A stretch of DNA of 64,000 bases from Mermis nigrescens (GCA_036768485.1 JAVLUZ010000154.1:3740529-3804528), one strand, 5' to 3'. Counted from the first letter of the stretch, positions 7,889 to 19,436 are shown. Notes: generated from the sequence alone by a model not told the origin. Numbers and translations are program-made.

Positions 7889-8760
7889 TCTATTTCAAAC
7901 CTTCTAACGAGGCACGCTCTCTTCACCACGTAAAAACATAAAAGATATATTACAGTTGAAAAAATTCAATCAAATTGAACGAAATATAGTCGAAAAATGG
8001 GTTAGCATGAAAAACCGATATTTTTGAGCTAAAAAATTCATAAAACTGGACTATACCCGTGCTGGGAGTTAAACGGAAATCTCTCCCACACCTCACTAAA
8101 ATGCATACGATTGCGACCCCACGTGGGTGTATGGGGGATCCCCACTGAAAGTCGGACGTCCCATCATCCCTCAAAGCCAGAAAATTTTTGACCCTTGTGA
8201 TTTCTACAAGAAAATGAATATTTTGCAGTTTTTATGCATATTTTGACCGTTTTGACCGAAAATCGGAGCATACCCTCATTCCTGAAAATGGCCGGGACCC
8301 CCTTACCGAAATATTGAACCGTTACTGTGTGGGCTTAAACCGCACTTTACAAAACCGATAAGCCAGGCTTAAGTCGCGCTTAACTGTAGACTAGGCTTAA
8401 ACCGGTTTATAGAAACCGGATTAAGCTCATTCGCCGACAAATTATATTAAACTGAGCAGGCCTAAGACATTGTTAACAAAAACCACTGATTTTGTAACAT
8501 TGGTGTCAGTGCATGAGCCAAGCCTTATATAAATGGGTCAACTGTCTCAGATAGTTAATGACCGAAATTTTTGAATTTTAAGGGAAATATGCATATTCCA
8601 CATAAGGAAAAATAGAGATGGCCATTTATCGTATTGATCAATAAGAAATTGTTGTCAAAGAAGGAGCAAGCGCACATATGCAACCTACTAAGTTTTAAAA
8701 GACTTAAAAAATGCATTGGGAATATTTTTCAGTGACCATCGCTATCTAATAAAAAGCCTG
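7889..8760. other. No gene; degraded miniature-element sequence near 8.1-8.34 kb
   Basis: About 8140-8334 resembles the CAGACATGT miniature family found at 57.7, 60.6 and 61.5 kb. It shares a GCCAGAAAATTTTTGACCC core, an AAAATGGCCGGGACCCCC segment and a GAACCGTTAC end, but its own termini are decayed. The rest (8340-8760) shows only AT-rich sequence with a few short GGCTTAAG-like repeats. Confidence 0.45.
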
Positions 8761-9440
8761 ATATTAGTACCGGTTCCACCACTGGTGGGGTAGAGGTGCT
8801 CTTAGCAGACATTTCTGCGAATAATCAAAGCCCGAAAAGTCTGAAACCTCTTCTTTGATAATCAAAGCCTGAAAAGAATGATACCTCCTAAAGCCACTTG
8901 ACGGATCAACCTTGCCACCCTTCTGAGCGACAAAAGTCTTGTAAGAGACGCCGCATACTTTGATTTACTTGTGATGACTTGAAAAGAAGCATTTATTTAT
9001 ACCTGCAAACCAGTTACGGATTAGCAAAAATAACACTCTTTTAAATTTTTTTAGTAAAATTATAATCGTTTCTTATAGTTGTAAAAACAGTATCGTCTAT
9101 TGTTTAAACCATATGCGCCCTGGCTGCTACATAGTAGTCAGATTAGGTATCTAACGGGTGTCCACTGGAAATCTGCACTGGCTTTAAAGTCGTTTTATTG
9201 ACAACTTGGAAGGAATAAATTAAACATCCAATAAATAGGTTAAAAGAGCAAAAAAAGTCTGAATAATTTACAATCATGGATGGCTTCAAATAACTCCATA
9301 CCTACGTTTAAGAGTACTCACATATAGCTTCTGTACAAAATTTTTATCAACTCTTGTACTTAATTTTTGATACGTGTCACTGATTGATCCAAATTTTTGG
9401 CTTGCCAGCCTCGTGCATACATTAGTGATTTAAGATATGT

Positions 9441-9992
9441 CTAAAAATCTTCAACAACATGAATTTCGGGCACATTTGTAGGGATTATAAAATTTTTGAC
9501 AAAATCAATGTTTTTTGCCCCAAATGTTCCAAAACTATTTTTGCATAATGTGAGCTCGCCTGATCCGGCCCAAAGGCGCATTTACCTTGCGCATAATTAC
9601 TACGAACATAAGGTATGAATGTACAATTTGCTGCAATAAAATTTACAAGCAGCCATACAAACGGACATGGTTCCTGTATTGTGTAACAAATTCTCAAGCG
9701 ATTTCAGGCAACCTTGTGTCAAAATTGTGGCTTTATGACCAGAGCCAGCCTTACATAATGATGATAGACGATTGTCAAAACAATATAAAATACTGTACAA
9801 TGTCCGTTTGCTAATGCCTTTGGCGACAAAATAACTAACAGTGAATAATTTCCCACAATTATTATTTTTTGCACTGAACTTGTACAAGCGGTTCCGAAGA
9901 GTGTCGTGTTTTGAGGTCATGTAGAATGCAGAGCCCAAACGTGAAACCCAAAAAGACACATCTACTCGGCGCAAGATTGAATGAGCTTTCAA
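9441..9992 (-). pseudogene. Tc1/mariner-like transposase, internally deleted
   Basis: The 5' part (9992-9600) reads as a helix-turn-helix DNA-binding region: a G-I-S-K-R-T-L-Y-S-I-L helix followed by a G-S-G-H-K linker and a second helix-turn-helix. Directly after it, overlapping in another frame, comes the C-terminal catalytic region. This has G-P-D-Q-A-S-S-H-Y-A (second catalytic Asp) and, after a further frameshift, N-V-P-E-I-x-V-V-E-D-F holding the last acidic residue. The first catalytic Asp and the middle of the domain are missing. Motifs are family-typical, so I am confident of the superfamily, less of the subgroup. Confidence 0.7.
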
Positions 9993-10424
9993 AAGCTGTA
10001 CAGCTTTTTGCCCAAAGGTGTATACTTACTTAGCAGGATCATTGTGAACTCAGTGCAGATTTCTAGTGGATACTCGTCATATATTTGAGTTAAAAGTAAG
10101 CTGTCCTAAGAATAAAATTTTCAATCTTCAATATAGTTGCGCATCGTTCTTTACACAACATCTATTTAACATGGGAGGTCGCCATAATCATGAATATTAC
10201 ATCATTTTTTCATCTAGGGGCTAAATGACGATTACTTATGCATAGGGTGGGTGGGTACTCTCTGGTTATGATTCCATTCAGATTTTTGCCATTTTCTCTC
10301 TCAATTATCGCTTTCTTTATGAATATTTTTAAGTCACTGGGGCTCGAACCTTGAACTTTCTGATTGATATTAATTGCATTATCGACTAAGTCATCCAATT
10401 TTTTACGTCGTAAAGCCAAATCAC

Positions 10425-11640
10425 AAAATTAATTATCGGTATAGGAAAAGCTGCTTCAGGTGCTGTATCGTATTCAATGTAAATAGTTTAATAAAAGTAC
10501 TCTCATAGCGGGTTTGCAGGTATAAATAAAAATTCTGAAAATGCTTCTTTTCAACTGATGTCTTAAAAATCAATCAAAAAAATTGTTGGTATAGAAAGAG
10601 TTGCTTCAGTTACTGTATCATATGTAATGTAAATATGTAAATAATTTAATATAAATATTCTCAAAGCCGATTTGCAGGTACAAATATAAATTCTGAAAAA
10701 TGCTTCTTTTAACTGATGTCTGAGAGAGAAGCCAATTACAAAAGTAATTCTTGGTATAGAAAAAGCTGCTTCAGCAGATACAAATCCATTAAGACTCAAA
10801 GGCTACAAACTGGCCCAAACCAAAGTGCTTTACACTTAATAGGGGAATAGGGCAATTTTGAAGTTTACAGTGTGGTGTATAGTGGAAAGTAACGTTTTAA
10901 TCTTAGGTTTCAAGTTAATTCAGCTGTTTAAGCTTCAGCAATTAGCTACCAAATGGAGATTTCTCAAAGGAATCGTAATGGTTCCAGAAAAAATTAAAGC
11001 TCAAGCAGAGGGATGCAGCTTGATTCACTCACTACATTCCATTACTGAAGCTTAGCTTATATGCTGCCAGTGCTAGCACCATTATCAATGCGCATAACTG
11101 ATGTGAATATAAGTCTGAATTGTAACAAGTAGCTGACTAGTATCTTAATTTAGCTGCATGAGAAAATCATAATTTTCGCGATCAACGACCTCAAAATAAC
11201 CAGGTATCAATGGTTTTTGGGGTGTACATCTGCTCCAACCGACAATGCCTTAAAAGCCAATTTCAAAATTAATTCTTGGTATAAAAAAAGCTGTTTCAAG
11301 TGCTGTGTGGTATTTAATGTAAATAGTTTAGCGCACATAAGTATCCTCATAGCGGGTTTGCAGGTATACATAAAAATTCCTAAAATGCTTCATTTCAACT
11401 GATGTCTTAAAAGTCATTCACAAAAATTGATGGTATAGAAAGAGTTGCTTCAGGTGCTGTATCATATGTAGTGTAAATGAGTTTAATGTAAATACTCTTG
11501 CAGCCGTTTCACAGGTATAAATAGAAATTCTGTAAAATGCTACTTTTCAAGTAATGTCTCAAAAGCCAATTACAAAAATTAATTCTTGGTATAGAAAAAG
11601 CTGCTTCAGTTGCTGCATAGTATTTAATGTAAATGCCAAT
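10425..11640. repeat. Subterminal tandem repeats of the Tc1/mariner-type element (~155-165 bp)
   Basis: A unit containing TTCTTGGTATAGAAAAAGCT, an ATGTAAATAGTTTAA stretch and TTGCAGGTATAAATAAA recurs three times at 10425-10790 and three times at 11265-11640. These blocks run into the right inverted repeat. Subterminal repeats in such elements often serve as transposase binding sites. The intervening stretch (10800-11215) has no supportable gene. Confidence 0.6.
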
Positions 11641-11885
11641 TTGCAGGTATAAATAAATGCTTCTTTTCAAGTGATCACAAGTAATTCAAAGTATGTGGCG
11701 TCTCTTACAAGACTTTTGTTGCTCAGAAGGGTGGCAAGATTGATCCAACAAGTGGTTTTAGGAGGTATCATTCTTTCCAGGCTTTGATTATCAAAGAATA
11801 GGTTTCAGACTTTTCAGGCTTTGATTATTCGCAGAAATGTCTGCTAAGAGCACCTCTACCCCACCAGTGGTGGAACCGGTACTAA

Positions 11886-13379
11886 TTACGAAAATGACGG
11901 AAGAGCTACGACCAACTTTTTCCGCTTAAACCACGAAAAAGCGTCAAACGACGTCTTATAGTTTCGTCCATATACTTATTTTCTTGGGTGGTAGACTGTA
12001 CAATTCATTCCCCTAGAAGCTTCCGTCCCACAATATCTAACATTTTAGGTGGTGCATGTCGTCCCTTCATTCTAGTTATTTTTTGCTTTCCTCCCAAAAC
12101 CATTTTGAACAGCTTATAATTAAAGATGGATTTATGTGGGCAAAGTTGAGGTTGATAGATAAGGGTGAAATGCAGGAAAGGCCATTAGTAAATTATGGTC
12201 ATCATTCTTGTACAAGGTCTCTATGAACGTATATAGGTTTATGGCTAAAATTTGTCAATAAGGCGCAGAGCGCAGGAAAATTTTGATATTTCTACCCTAA
12301 TCTGGAAAATTTTCTAGCAGCACTTTTCGCTTTCTCAAAATCGCCTAACAATATCTGATTTTCTATGTCTTTCAAAGTAGGTCATAACAATTTTAAATTG
12401 CTGGATAATAAGGAATACGATGATTACTATTTTTCTCGGAAGCTTAGGGCAAACAATATCATGTCTTGTGTTCATTAAATGTTCATATTCTATGCAATAT
12501 TCGATCATGCTTCCAAGATTCGCTGGAAGAATTTTAAAAAGGATTTTGTGATCATCATCATCCCGAAATATAATTTTTTGTTTGTCACAAGGAAAAATGG
12601 AAAGTTTCCAAAGTGCGCCTAAAACATCGCTAAAACAGGTTTTAGCGTACTTTTGAGCCAGTAAACGGCTCATGCATAGTTTTGTCTTCTAAACCGTTCA
12701 AAATCGCTCGAATTTGAGTTGGCCATAGATAGCATGTCAAATTTTTCTGGCACTGAGCACCGGATTCAGTGACCAGGTATAGTTTTCCCTTTCGCCCATT
12801 CAAAACAGCTCAAAGTTAAATTATGGCGTAAAAATCATGGAATTTTTTCCAGCGTTTCGCGCCAGATTTATTGCTCATGTGAATTTTTTGACTTCAAGCC
12901 CGCTTGAATCCGTTCAAATTTGACCTAGATATGTAAAAGATGTCAAATTTCTTTCGGCGCTTAGCGACGCATCGTTTCTGTATTGTTTGCCTTTGTAAAG
13001 GACATGAATTAAATACAAGACAGAAGCTAAAAAATTATTCGTCGATTGAATGATGAGAAATTAGTTGTGCAGATAAATTAAACAATAAATTTGTTGTTTA
13101 AGGTATCAATAAAGAATAAGTTACAATTATTTAAAAATGATCTCAATCGTTGTATAGAGCTAGCCGAGATACGCTCAAAACTGCCTTTATTTTCCTTTGT
13201 CTCCTTATGGTTCTCGAGATATCTGAATTGTAAATTTTCAGCTCCCTCTATATAAAATCATGGGTATGGGCCTGCCCTTACCTTCTCACAAACAACCTCT
13301 TCATCGACTTATCAACCAACCTCAACAAAAGGGGTTCCGGTACCCACAGAACCAGGATCCATTCCCCAGGTATGATAGA
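11886..13379. other. No supported gene
   Basis: This is AT-rich sequence without a convincing coding frame. A 112-codon minus-strand frame at 12335-12673 has no recognisable motif and looks fortuitous. Short recurring phrases (CAAATTTTTCTGGC, TTCAAAATCGCTC) suggest old, diverged repeats at 12290-12970. Confidence 0.4.
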
Positions 13380-14633
13380 ATGTAGGTTTTTTCTGAATTT
13401 AAAATTTTGCAAACGTAAATGCTTTTACAGTTTCTAGCATAATAGAGCATATTATGCAAGAAGTAATTGATATTCATGATATCATAGAAAGTTGGTTAAG
13501 AAATTAGGTCTTTTTTGTTTTCTGAATTTAGCATTTCGAAATTGTATAATAGAGAGTAGGTTTTCGCTTTCTTTCTGAATTTAGCATTTCGCAAATGTAA
13601 ACGTCTTTACATCAGTTTCTAGCATATCAGTGCATATTATGCAAGAAGTAATTCATGATATCGTTGAAAGCAGGTTTAGCAATTCGGTTTTTATCCGTTT
13701 CTGAGTTTGGCTTTTCGGAATTGTAAAATAGAACGTAGAGTTTTCTTTTTCTTCTGAATTTAGCATTGCGTAATTGTAAACGTTTTTACAGTTTCTAGCA
13801 TAATAGAGCATGTTATGCAAGAAGCGATTCATGATATTATAGAAAGTAGGTATAGAAATTAGATTTTCCTTTTTTCCGAATTTAGCATTTCAAAATTTTA
13901 TAATAGAAAATGTTTTCACTTTTTTTCTGAATATAGCGTTTTGCAAACATAAACGTTTTTACATTTCTAGCATAATGGAGCATATTAAGCTAGAAGTAAT
14001 TCGTGATATTATAGAAAACAGGTTAAGATATTATGTTTTTCTAAATTTAGCATACCGAAATAGTAAAATAGAAAGTAGATTTTTCTTCTTTCTTCTGAAT
14101 TTAGCATTTCGTAAACGGAAGTTTTTACAATTTCTAGCATAATAGAGCATATTAAGCAAGAAGTATTCATGATATCATAAAAAAATAGGTTTATAAATTA
14201 GCTTTTTCTTTTTTCTGAATTTAGCATTCTGAAATTGTATCATAGGAACTATATTTTTACTTTTTTTTCTAAATTTGGCATTTCGAAATTATAAAATAGA
14301 AAGTAGATTTTTCTTTTTTCTTCTGAAATTAGCATTTAGTAAACGTAAAAGTTTTTATAGTTTCTAGCATAATAGAGTGTACTAAGCAAGAAGTAATTCA
14401 TGATATCATAGAAAGTAGTTTTAGAAATTAGGTTTTTATTTGTTTCTGAATTTGGCATTTCGAAATAGTAAAACAGAAAGTAGATTTTTCTTTTTTCTTC
14501 TGGATTTAGCATTTCGTAAACGTAAAAATTTTTACAGTTTCTAGCATAGTAGAGCATATTATGCAAGAAGTGATTCATGATATCATAAAAAGAAGGTTTA
14601 GAAATTAGGTTTTTCTTTTTTTGTTAATTTACC
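13380..14633. repeat. Minisatellite of ~175-bp units, about seven copies
   Basis: The phrase AGCATAATAGAGCATATTA recurs near 13437, 13620, 13797, 13968, 14138, 14368 and 14543. Each copy is followed by GCAAGAAGTAATTCATGATATC and by TTTAGCATTTCGAAA variants. Spacing is 170-183 bp with one longer interval. The array is cut by the 11-kb palindrome and resumes at 25816. Confidence 0.8.
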
Positions 14634-14911
14634 AGTAGTAAGGAGGGGGGGGGTCGCGCATGTAAAATGGGGGTCCGCTCTATGCTTAACCATTAGAGGC
14701 CTTCCTATGTGGGTCAGTTTCGGGGGTCCGCCTTTGGCTACCCCCGCTTTTCCCCCTGGGAAATTTCTTCGGGGGAATTTATGAAGGTGGACTAGTCACC
14801 CAGGCTGGGGGAGGAGCCACCCGCCCAGGGCCATGGGTCCAGGGCCAGGGAGAGAAAAGTGCGGGTGACCGCCTTTGGCTACCCCCGCTTATATTTATAG
14901 ATTTGAAAAAA

Positions 14912-14984
14912 GTCGCCCGAGCTGGCAATCGAACCACTGACCTGCGCATTTAAAGATTAACCACTTAACCACTGAGCGATTTTG
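14912..14984 (-). other. tRNA-like sequence with A and B boxes, left arm
   Basis: The minus strand contains CGCTCAGTGGTTAAG (A-box-like) and GTGGTTCGATTGCC (B-box-like) at tRNA spacing, then GGGCGAC and a run of Ts resembling a Pol III terminator. The acceptor and anticodon stems do not pair properly, so it is not a functional tRNA gene by eye. It may be a tRNA-derived promoter. Its mirror copy is at 25463-25535. Confidence 0.5.
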
Positions 14985-15069
14985 CTTGTTTGTATGAACG
15001 TAAGTATTATTTATAGGGCGATCTGGCAATGTTGACAAACGTGTCTGAACATGTCCGGGCACGCCCGGA

Positions 15070-15289
15070 CCTGCCCACACCCCCTGAAGTCTATAAATAT
15101 GAAAAATTTTCCTTAAAAACGTCACCCGACTAGAAAGAAATCAAAGTCACCCGACTAGAAATCAAAGTCTATAAATAATAAGAATTTTCTGTTAAAAATT
15201 GTCGCCTGACTAGACAGAAATCAAAGTCCATAAATAATAAGAATTTTCTGTTAAAAATTGTCTCCCGACTAGAAAGTAATTATTTCAAA
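15070..15289 (+). promoter_or_regulatory. Tandem promoter-like array before left polymerase gene
   Basis: A unit of about 70 bp containing CGACTAGAAAGAAATCAAAG and GTCTATAAATAATAAG is repeated two to three times, ending about 10 bp before the ATG at 15290. Each repeat offers a TATA-like box. The same box precedes several genes of the Polinton at 1-6 kb. Confidence 0.6.
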
Positions 15290-18200
15290 ATGAAATCCAA
15301 CATAAGTATGACACCAACACGTAAGCTGCACACATGCATAACTTGCAATAAAACATTTACACGGCCTAATAGATTAAAAGAACATGAGGAATCTGCGCAT
15401 GTAGGTGCTAGGTATCGCTGCCCTTCATGTGCATCGTTTTTTAGGCTTCCTAGGAAACTTTGTGCGCATTTTGAGACTAAGCATGTAGAAAAAAGTGCAT
15501 CTATTGTAATTCATCAGATCTTTTCTCAGATACTCATATGAAATCATGCTTACTAGTAAAAGCTAATCCAGGACCCGAATTAGAAAAGGCTGAGCCTGTT
15601 CAAACTGCAGTAATGCCTGAGGACAGTCTTCTTCCAGAAGATTTGTCCGAGTACCCTGACAATGTTTGGGAGGAAGTCAGGAAGTACTGGAATTTGATAC
15701 ACACAACCAAAAGCATAAATGATGTGCTAGATCACTCTTATAATTATCGCTGGGGAACTGGTGATTATTTAAATATGCTTAGTGATATTTTCAGTAATGA
15801 AAAAGAGGCATTCCGTGTGGATGCAGCATTAGGTTGTATTTTGAAAAATCGCGAAACTGGTTTAAGCAATTATTGGTATGCTTGCCAAAATAATTTCACT
15901 CTTCTTGGAAAGCCAGTTCTAATCAGAAACAGTGATGATGTAAAAAGTTTAGCAGAAAAGCTTGAGGAAATCGATATTGAGGAAAAATTCAGCCGCCCAG
16001 ATACTAAATGGGGACTTCAGGCTATAACAAATGTAGAATTTTTTGTAACTCCTCAGAAAAATTTTGTTGCTGGATGCACTGATGTTGAACTTCCGATAGG
16101 AATAGCGAATCAAAGGCACACATTACATATGACACAGGATAATAACTGGAATAAGTTCAAGGACAATCTTTGTTTTTTCCGTTGCTTAGCACAATGTCTT
16201 TTAGGAAATTTCGAATCAGATGCAGTATACAGACTTTTTGTACAGTATTGTCAAAAGAAAAATATTCAGGCTAACACCAAAAATTTTGATGGTGTTCCAT
16301 ATACCGATCTGGAAAAAATAGAAAAATGGTTTGAAATAGATATTCAGTGTTTTCATATTTATGCTGACAAGCAAACAGCGGTTTGCTGGAAAAATGTGAT
16401 TAGGAAATATGACAAACTGTTAAATTTAGACATTTCACTGACTGCTTCGGATCAAGCCCACTATAGCTATATCATCAATCTTGATCAATATGCAGGATAC
16501 CTGTGTATCATGTGTAGCAGATTATTTAAAAAGGCAGAAAAATTACACAATCACGTGAAACACCATTGTCATCAAGGTGAGACAAAGCACAGATTTCCAG
16601 GAGGAGTATTTCAACTGAAGAGAACTGTTTTTGAAGAATTGTCCGATCTTGGCATTCCAATACCGAACCAGTTCTGTCCTTATTTGGCTGTGTATGACTT
16701 TGAGGCACTTTTAATTAAAAAAGAAACAAAAGGTTCAGATAAATTGCAGTTTATAACACAGCATCAACCCATTTCATGTGCAGTGAGCACAAATGTACCA
16801 GGATTTGAACCAACGTGCTTTGTAAATCCAGATCCTGATCAACTGATCATACAGCTACTGCAGCATCTTGAAAAAATTCAACAGGCGCAAAGCGCCCTAC
16901 TTTTACCATACTTTCAAGATATCTTTAAAGCTCTTGATCAAAAGATTCAAAATCAGATAGCCTATATCAAGGAACATGAGAATAGAGATGTAAGGCGCGA
17001 AAAAGGTTTCTTGAATCAGCTTAATAAACTTAGGACCAAATTACATAGGTACTGTTCTCAATTAACTTGCCTTGGTTTCAACTCAGGCAAATATGACCTA
17101 AATTTGATTAAACGCAACTTGTTTCCAGCACTCATACAGCAAGTGCGAAAGGATCCAGAAAATAACAAATGGCGAAAAGCAATTCTAAGAAATGGCACAA
17201 CACTTTGCCTATCTACAAATCATTTCAAATTCTTAGACATCAGTACCTATCTAGCGCCTGGTTTTAGCTTAGATGCATTTATGAAAGCCTATAAAGCGAG
17301 CTTAGTTAAAGCTAAATTCCCTTATGAATATTTAGATTCTTTTCATAAGTTATCTGAATCCAAGTTGCCTCCTCCTGAGGCATTTTACAGCACATTAAAA
17401 GAAGAATGCATAAGCATGGAAGATTATGAACAATGTCAAATTTACTGGAAACAATACAACATGAGAAATTTAAGGGATTACCTCATATTTTACAATCTTA
17501 GAGATGTTGTACCTTTCTTAGAAGCGTGTTTGACCATGGCCCAGCTGTACTGGGACAGATTTAGAATTGATATTTTTAGAGAGGCAATGTCACTTCCAGG
17601 CATCACAGAACGCTACCTTTTCAAAAGTATCCCAGATACTCAATTTGCGCTCTTTGCTTCATACTCTAAAGATTTATACTATGCACTGAAGTCAAGCATG
17701 AGAGGGGGCCTTTCTATGGTCATGACACGCCTAGCAATAAAAGATAAAACATATATCCGCAGCGATCCCAGCAAACCAGTCAAAGCAATAATAGGCCTTG
17801 ACTTTAACGCCCTGTATCTATGGGCACAGTCTATGGACACCCCTGTAGGCTATTTTGACCATTGGGTACCTGAAAAAATGACAAATTTCATAAAATCTCT
17901 TCTGCTAAGCCAGTATCAATTGAATATCTGGAATACGAAAGCCAGAGAATAAATTATCCAATACAGCATTCAGGAAATGGAAAAGAAAAAATCGTGGGTC
18001 CTAGATGCTTACCCGTTGATGGATTTTGTGCTGAAACAAATACTGTCTATGAATTCTATGGCTGCTTCTGGCACGGGCATAACTGTTTAGCAGGCATACG
18101 TAATAAGGAAATTGATCCAGAGGAAGCCCAGAACTGGATTAAAGAGAAGGAAGCTTACATAAAATCCTTGGGATGTAATCTCATTACCATATGGGAATGC

Positions 18201-19436
18201 CAATGGCATGAGCTACGTACAGAATATCTGAAAACCCAAAATGTCAGACATTTTTATTCAAAGAATTGGGTCAGCACTAAGGAAATGATTCAGGCTATTC
18301 TTGATGGATCTGTCTTTGGCTTTGCCAAAGTAGATATTTCAACTCCTGATCATTTGAAAAATCTTTATGCTGACTTTCCACCAATTATAAAGCATGCTGA
18401 AATTAGTAGGGAGGATATTGGGCCTCTCATGAAAGAGTATGCTGAAAAAATGGATTTACTGAAAAAACCCCGTCAAAATCTGATAAGTAGTTACTTTGGG
18501 AAAAGTATGATCTTGTCTACAGAAATGATCAGATTTTTAGTTAATCATGGCCTTGCATTGGACAAAATACATGAGGTAATACAGTATGATAGAGCAAGAC
18601 CATTTGAAAAATTCCGAGACACGGTAACAAAGCATAGGCAGGAAGGGGATGAAGACCCGGAACTTGCTATGATTGCTGATACATTTAAGCTGCTTGGAAA
18701 TACAGGTTATGGCAAGACACTAACAAATAAGGAGCAACACATAGATGTGTTTTATGCGGACTATAAAAAAGCGGCTGAATGCAGCCTGAGTCCTTATATC
18801 AAAAAAATTAAGCACATTACTAATAATTGCTATGAAGTTCACATGCGTAAAAAAGAAATAAATTTAGACTTGCCTATTGTAGTAGGCCTTTCAGTTTATA
18901 ATTGGGCCAAAATTCGCATGCTAGAATTCTTCTATGACATATTATTGAAATATTTTGACAAGGCAGATTATCAGTGTATGCAGACTGATACCGATAGCAT
19001 TTACTTGGCACTGTCTGCAGAAAATTTATTGGATATAGTAAAGCCAGAAAAAAGGCAGGAGTTCAAAAAAGTATATCCAAACTGGTTTGTGTCATCAAAG
19101 GAAACCAAAAGAATTCCAGGGCTGCTGAAAGAGGAATTTAGAGGAACAGCAATGTGCTGTTCAGCGGCTAAAACGTACATTGCTCTAGATGAAGAAACAA
19201 ACAAAATCAAAGCAAGCAGCAAAGGCTTGATGAAAAAAATAAACAAGCTCAGCTTTGAACAATACAGCAATGTCTTGCAAAATCAGGAACCTCGAGGTCG
19301 AAAGAATATTGGCTTCTGCATGCAACCTGATAACCAAATGTGGACGTACATGCAAGAAAAGCAGGGCCTCCCATATCTGTACGTTAAAAGAAAGGTTCTT
19401 TCTGATGGAATAACAACAGTCCCGCTAAATATCTAA
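15290..19436 (+). CDS. Family-B DNA polymerase with N-terminal zinc fingers, left arm (two -1 frame steps)
   Basis: The gene encodes a replicative polymerase in three consecutive frames: 15290-15541, 15538-17952 and 17994-19436. Frame one has two C2H2 fingers (C-x2-C...H-x4-H). The -1 frame from about 15490 adds a C-x2-C-x9-H-x3-C finger. The second frame holds exonuclease motifs (Y-D-F-E-A near 16695, N-S-G-K-Y-D-L-N near 17085, Y-N-L-R-D-V near 17490) and polymerase motif A (L-D-F-N-A-L-Y-L-W near 17795). The third has a Y-E-F-Y-G-C-F-W-H-G-H segment, motif B (G-N-T-G-Y-G-K-T) and motif C (D-T-D-S-I-Y). Apart from the two frame steps there are no stops over about 1380 codons. It may be expressed by programmed frameshifting, or may be freshly broken. 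Confidence 0.85.
17883..17889 (+). promoter_or_regulatory. Candidate -1 ribosomal slippery heptamer AAATTTC
   Basis: In the upstream frame the codons are ACA AAT TTC, giving the X-XXY-YYZ pattern A-AAT-TTC. From here the -1 frame is open and carries the polymerase sequence onward, while the original frame stops at 17950-17952. The same heptamer is at 22556-22562 in the right arm. I saw no obvious downstream stem-loop. Confidence 0.4.

Larger units (their letters stand above)
8764..11885. mobile_element. Tc1/mariner-type transposon with ~245-bp terminal inverted repeats
   Basis: The left end (TTAGTACCGGTTCCACCACT) is mirrored at the right end, and the match continues inward for about 245 bp (8764-9010 against 11640-11885). 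The element encloses a minus-strand transposase relic and two sets of subterminal tandem repeats. A TA dinucleotide is present next to both ends, but exact termini are ambiguous by a base. The transposase lacks its central part, so this copy could not move itself. Confidence 0.8.

Noticed and set aside
12335..12673. 112-codon minus-strand ORF
   Set aside because: No motif, ordinary AT-rich composition, no neighbouring gene or promoter; probably chance.
14912..14984. Calling a functional tRNA gene
   Set aside because: A and B boxes are present but acceptor and anticodon stems do not pair; kept only as tRNA-like.
16526..16708. Frames antisense to the polymerase (also 19001-19270, 21175-21444, 23205-23387, 23736-23918)
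   Set aside because: They mirror conserved polymerase codons and occur identically in both arms as shadows.
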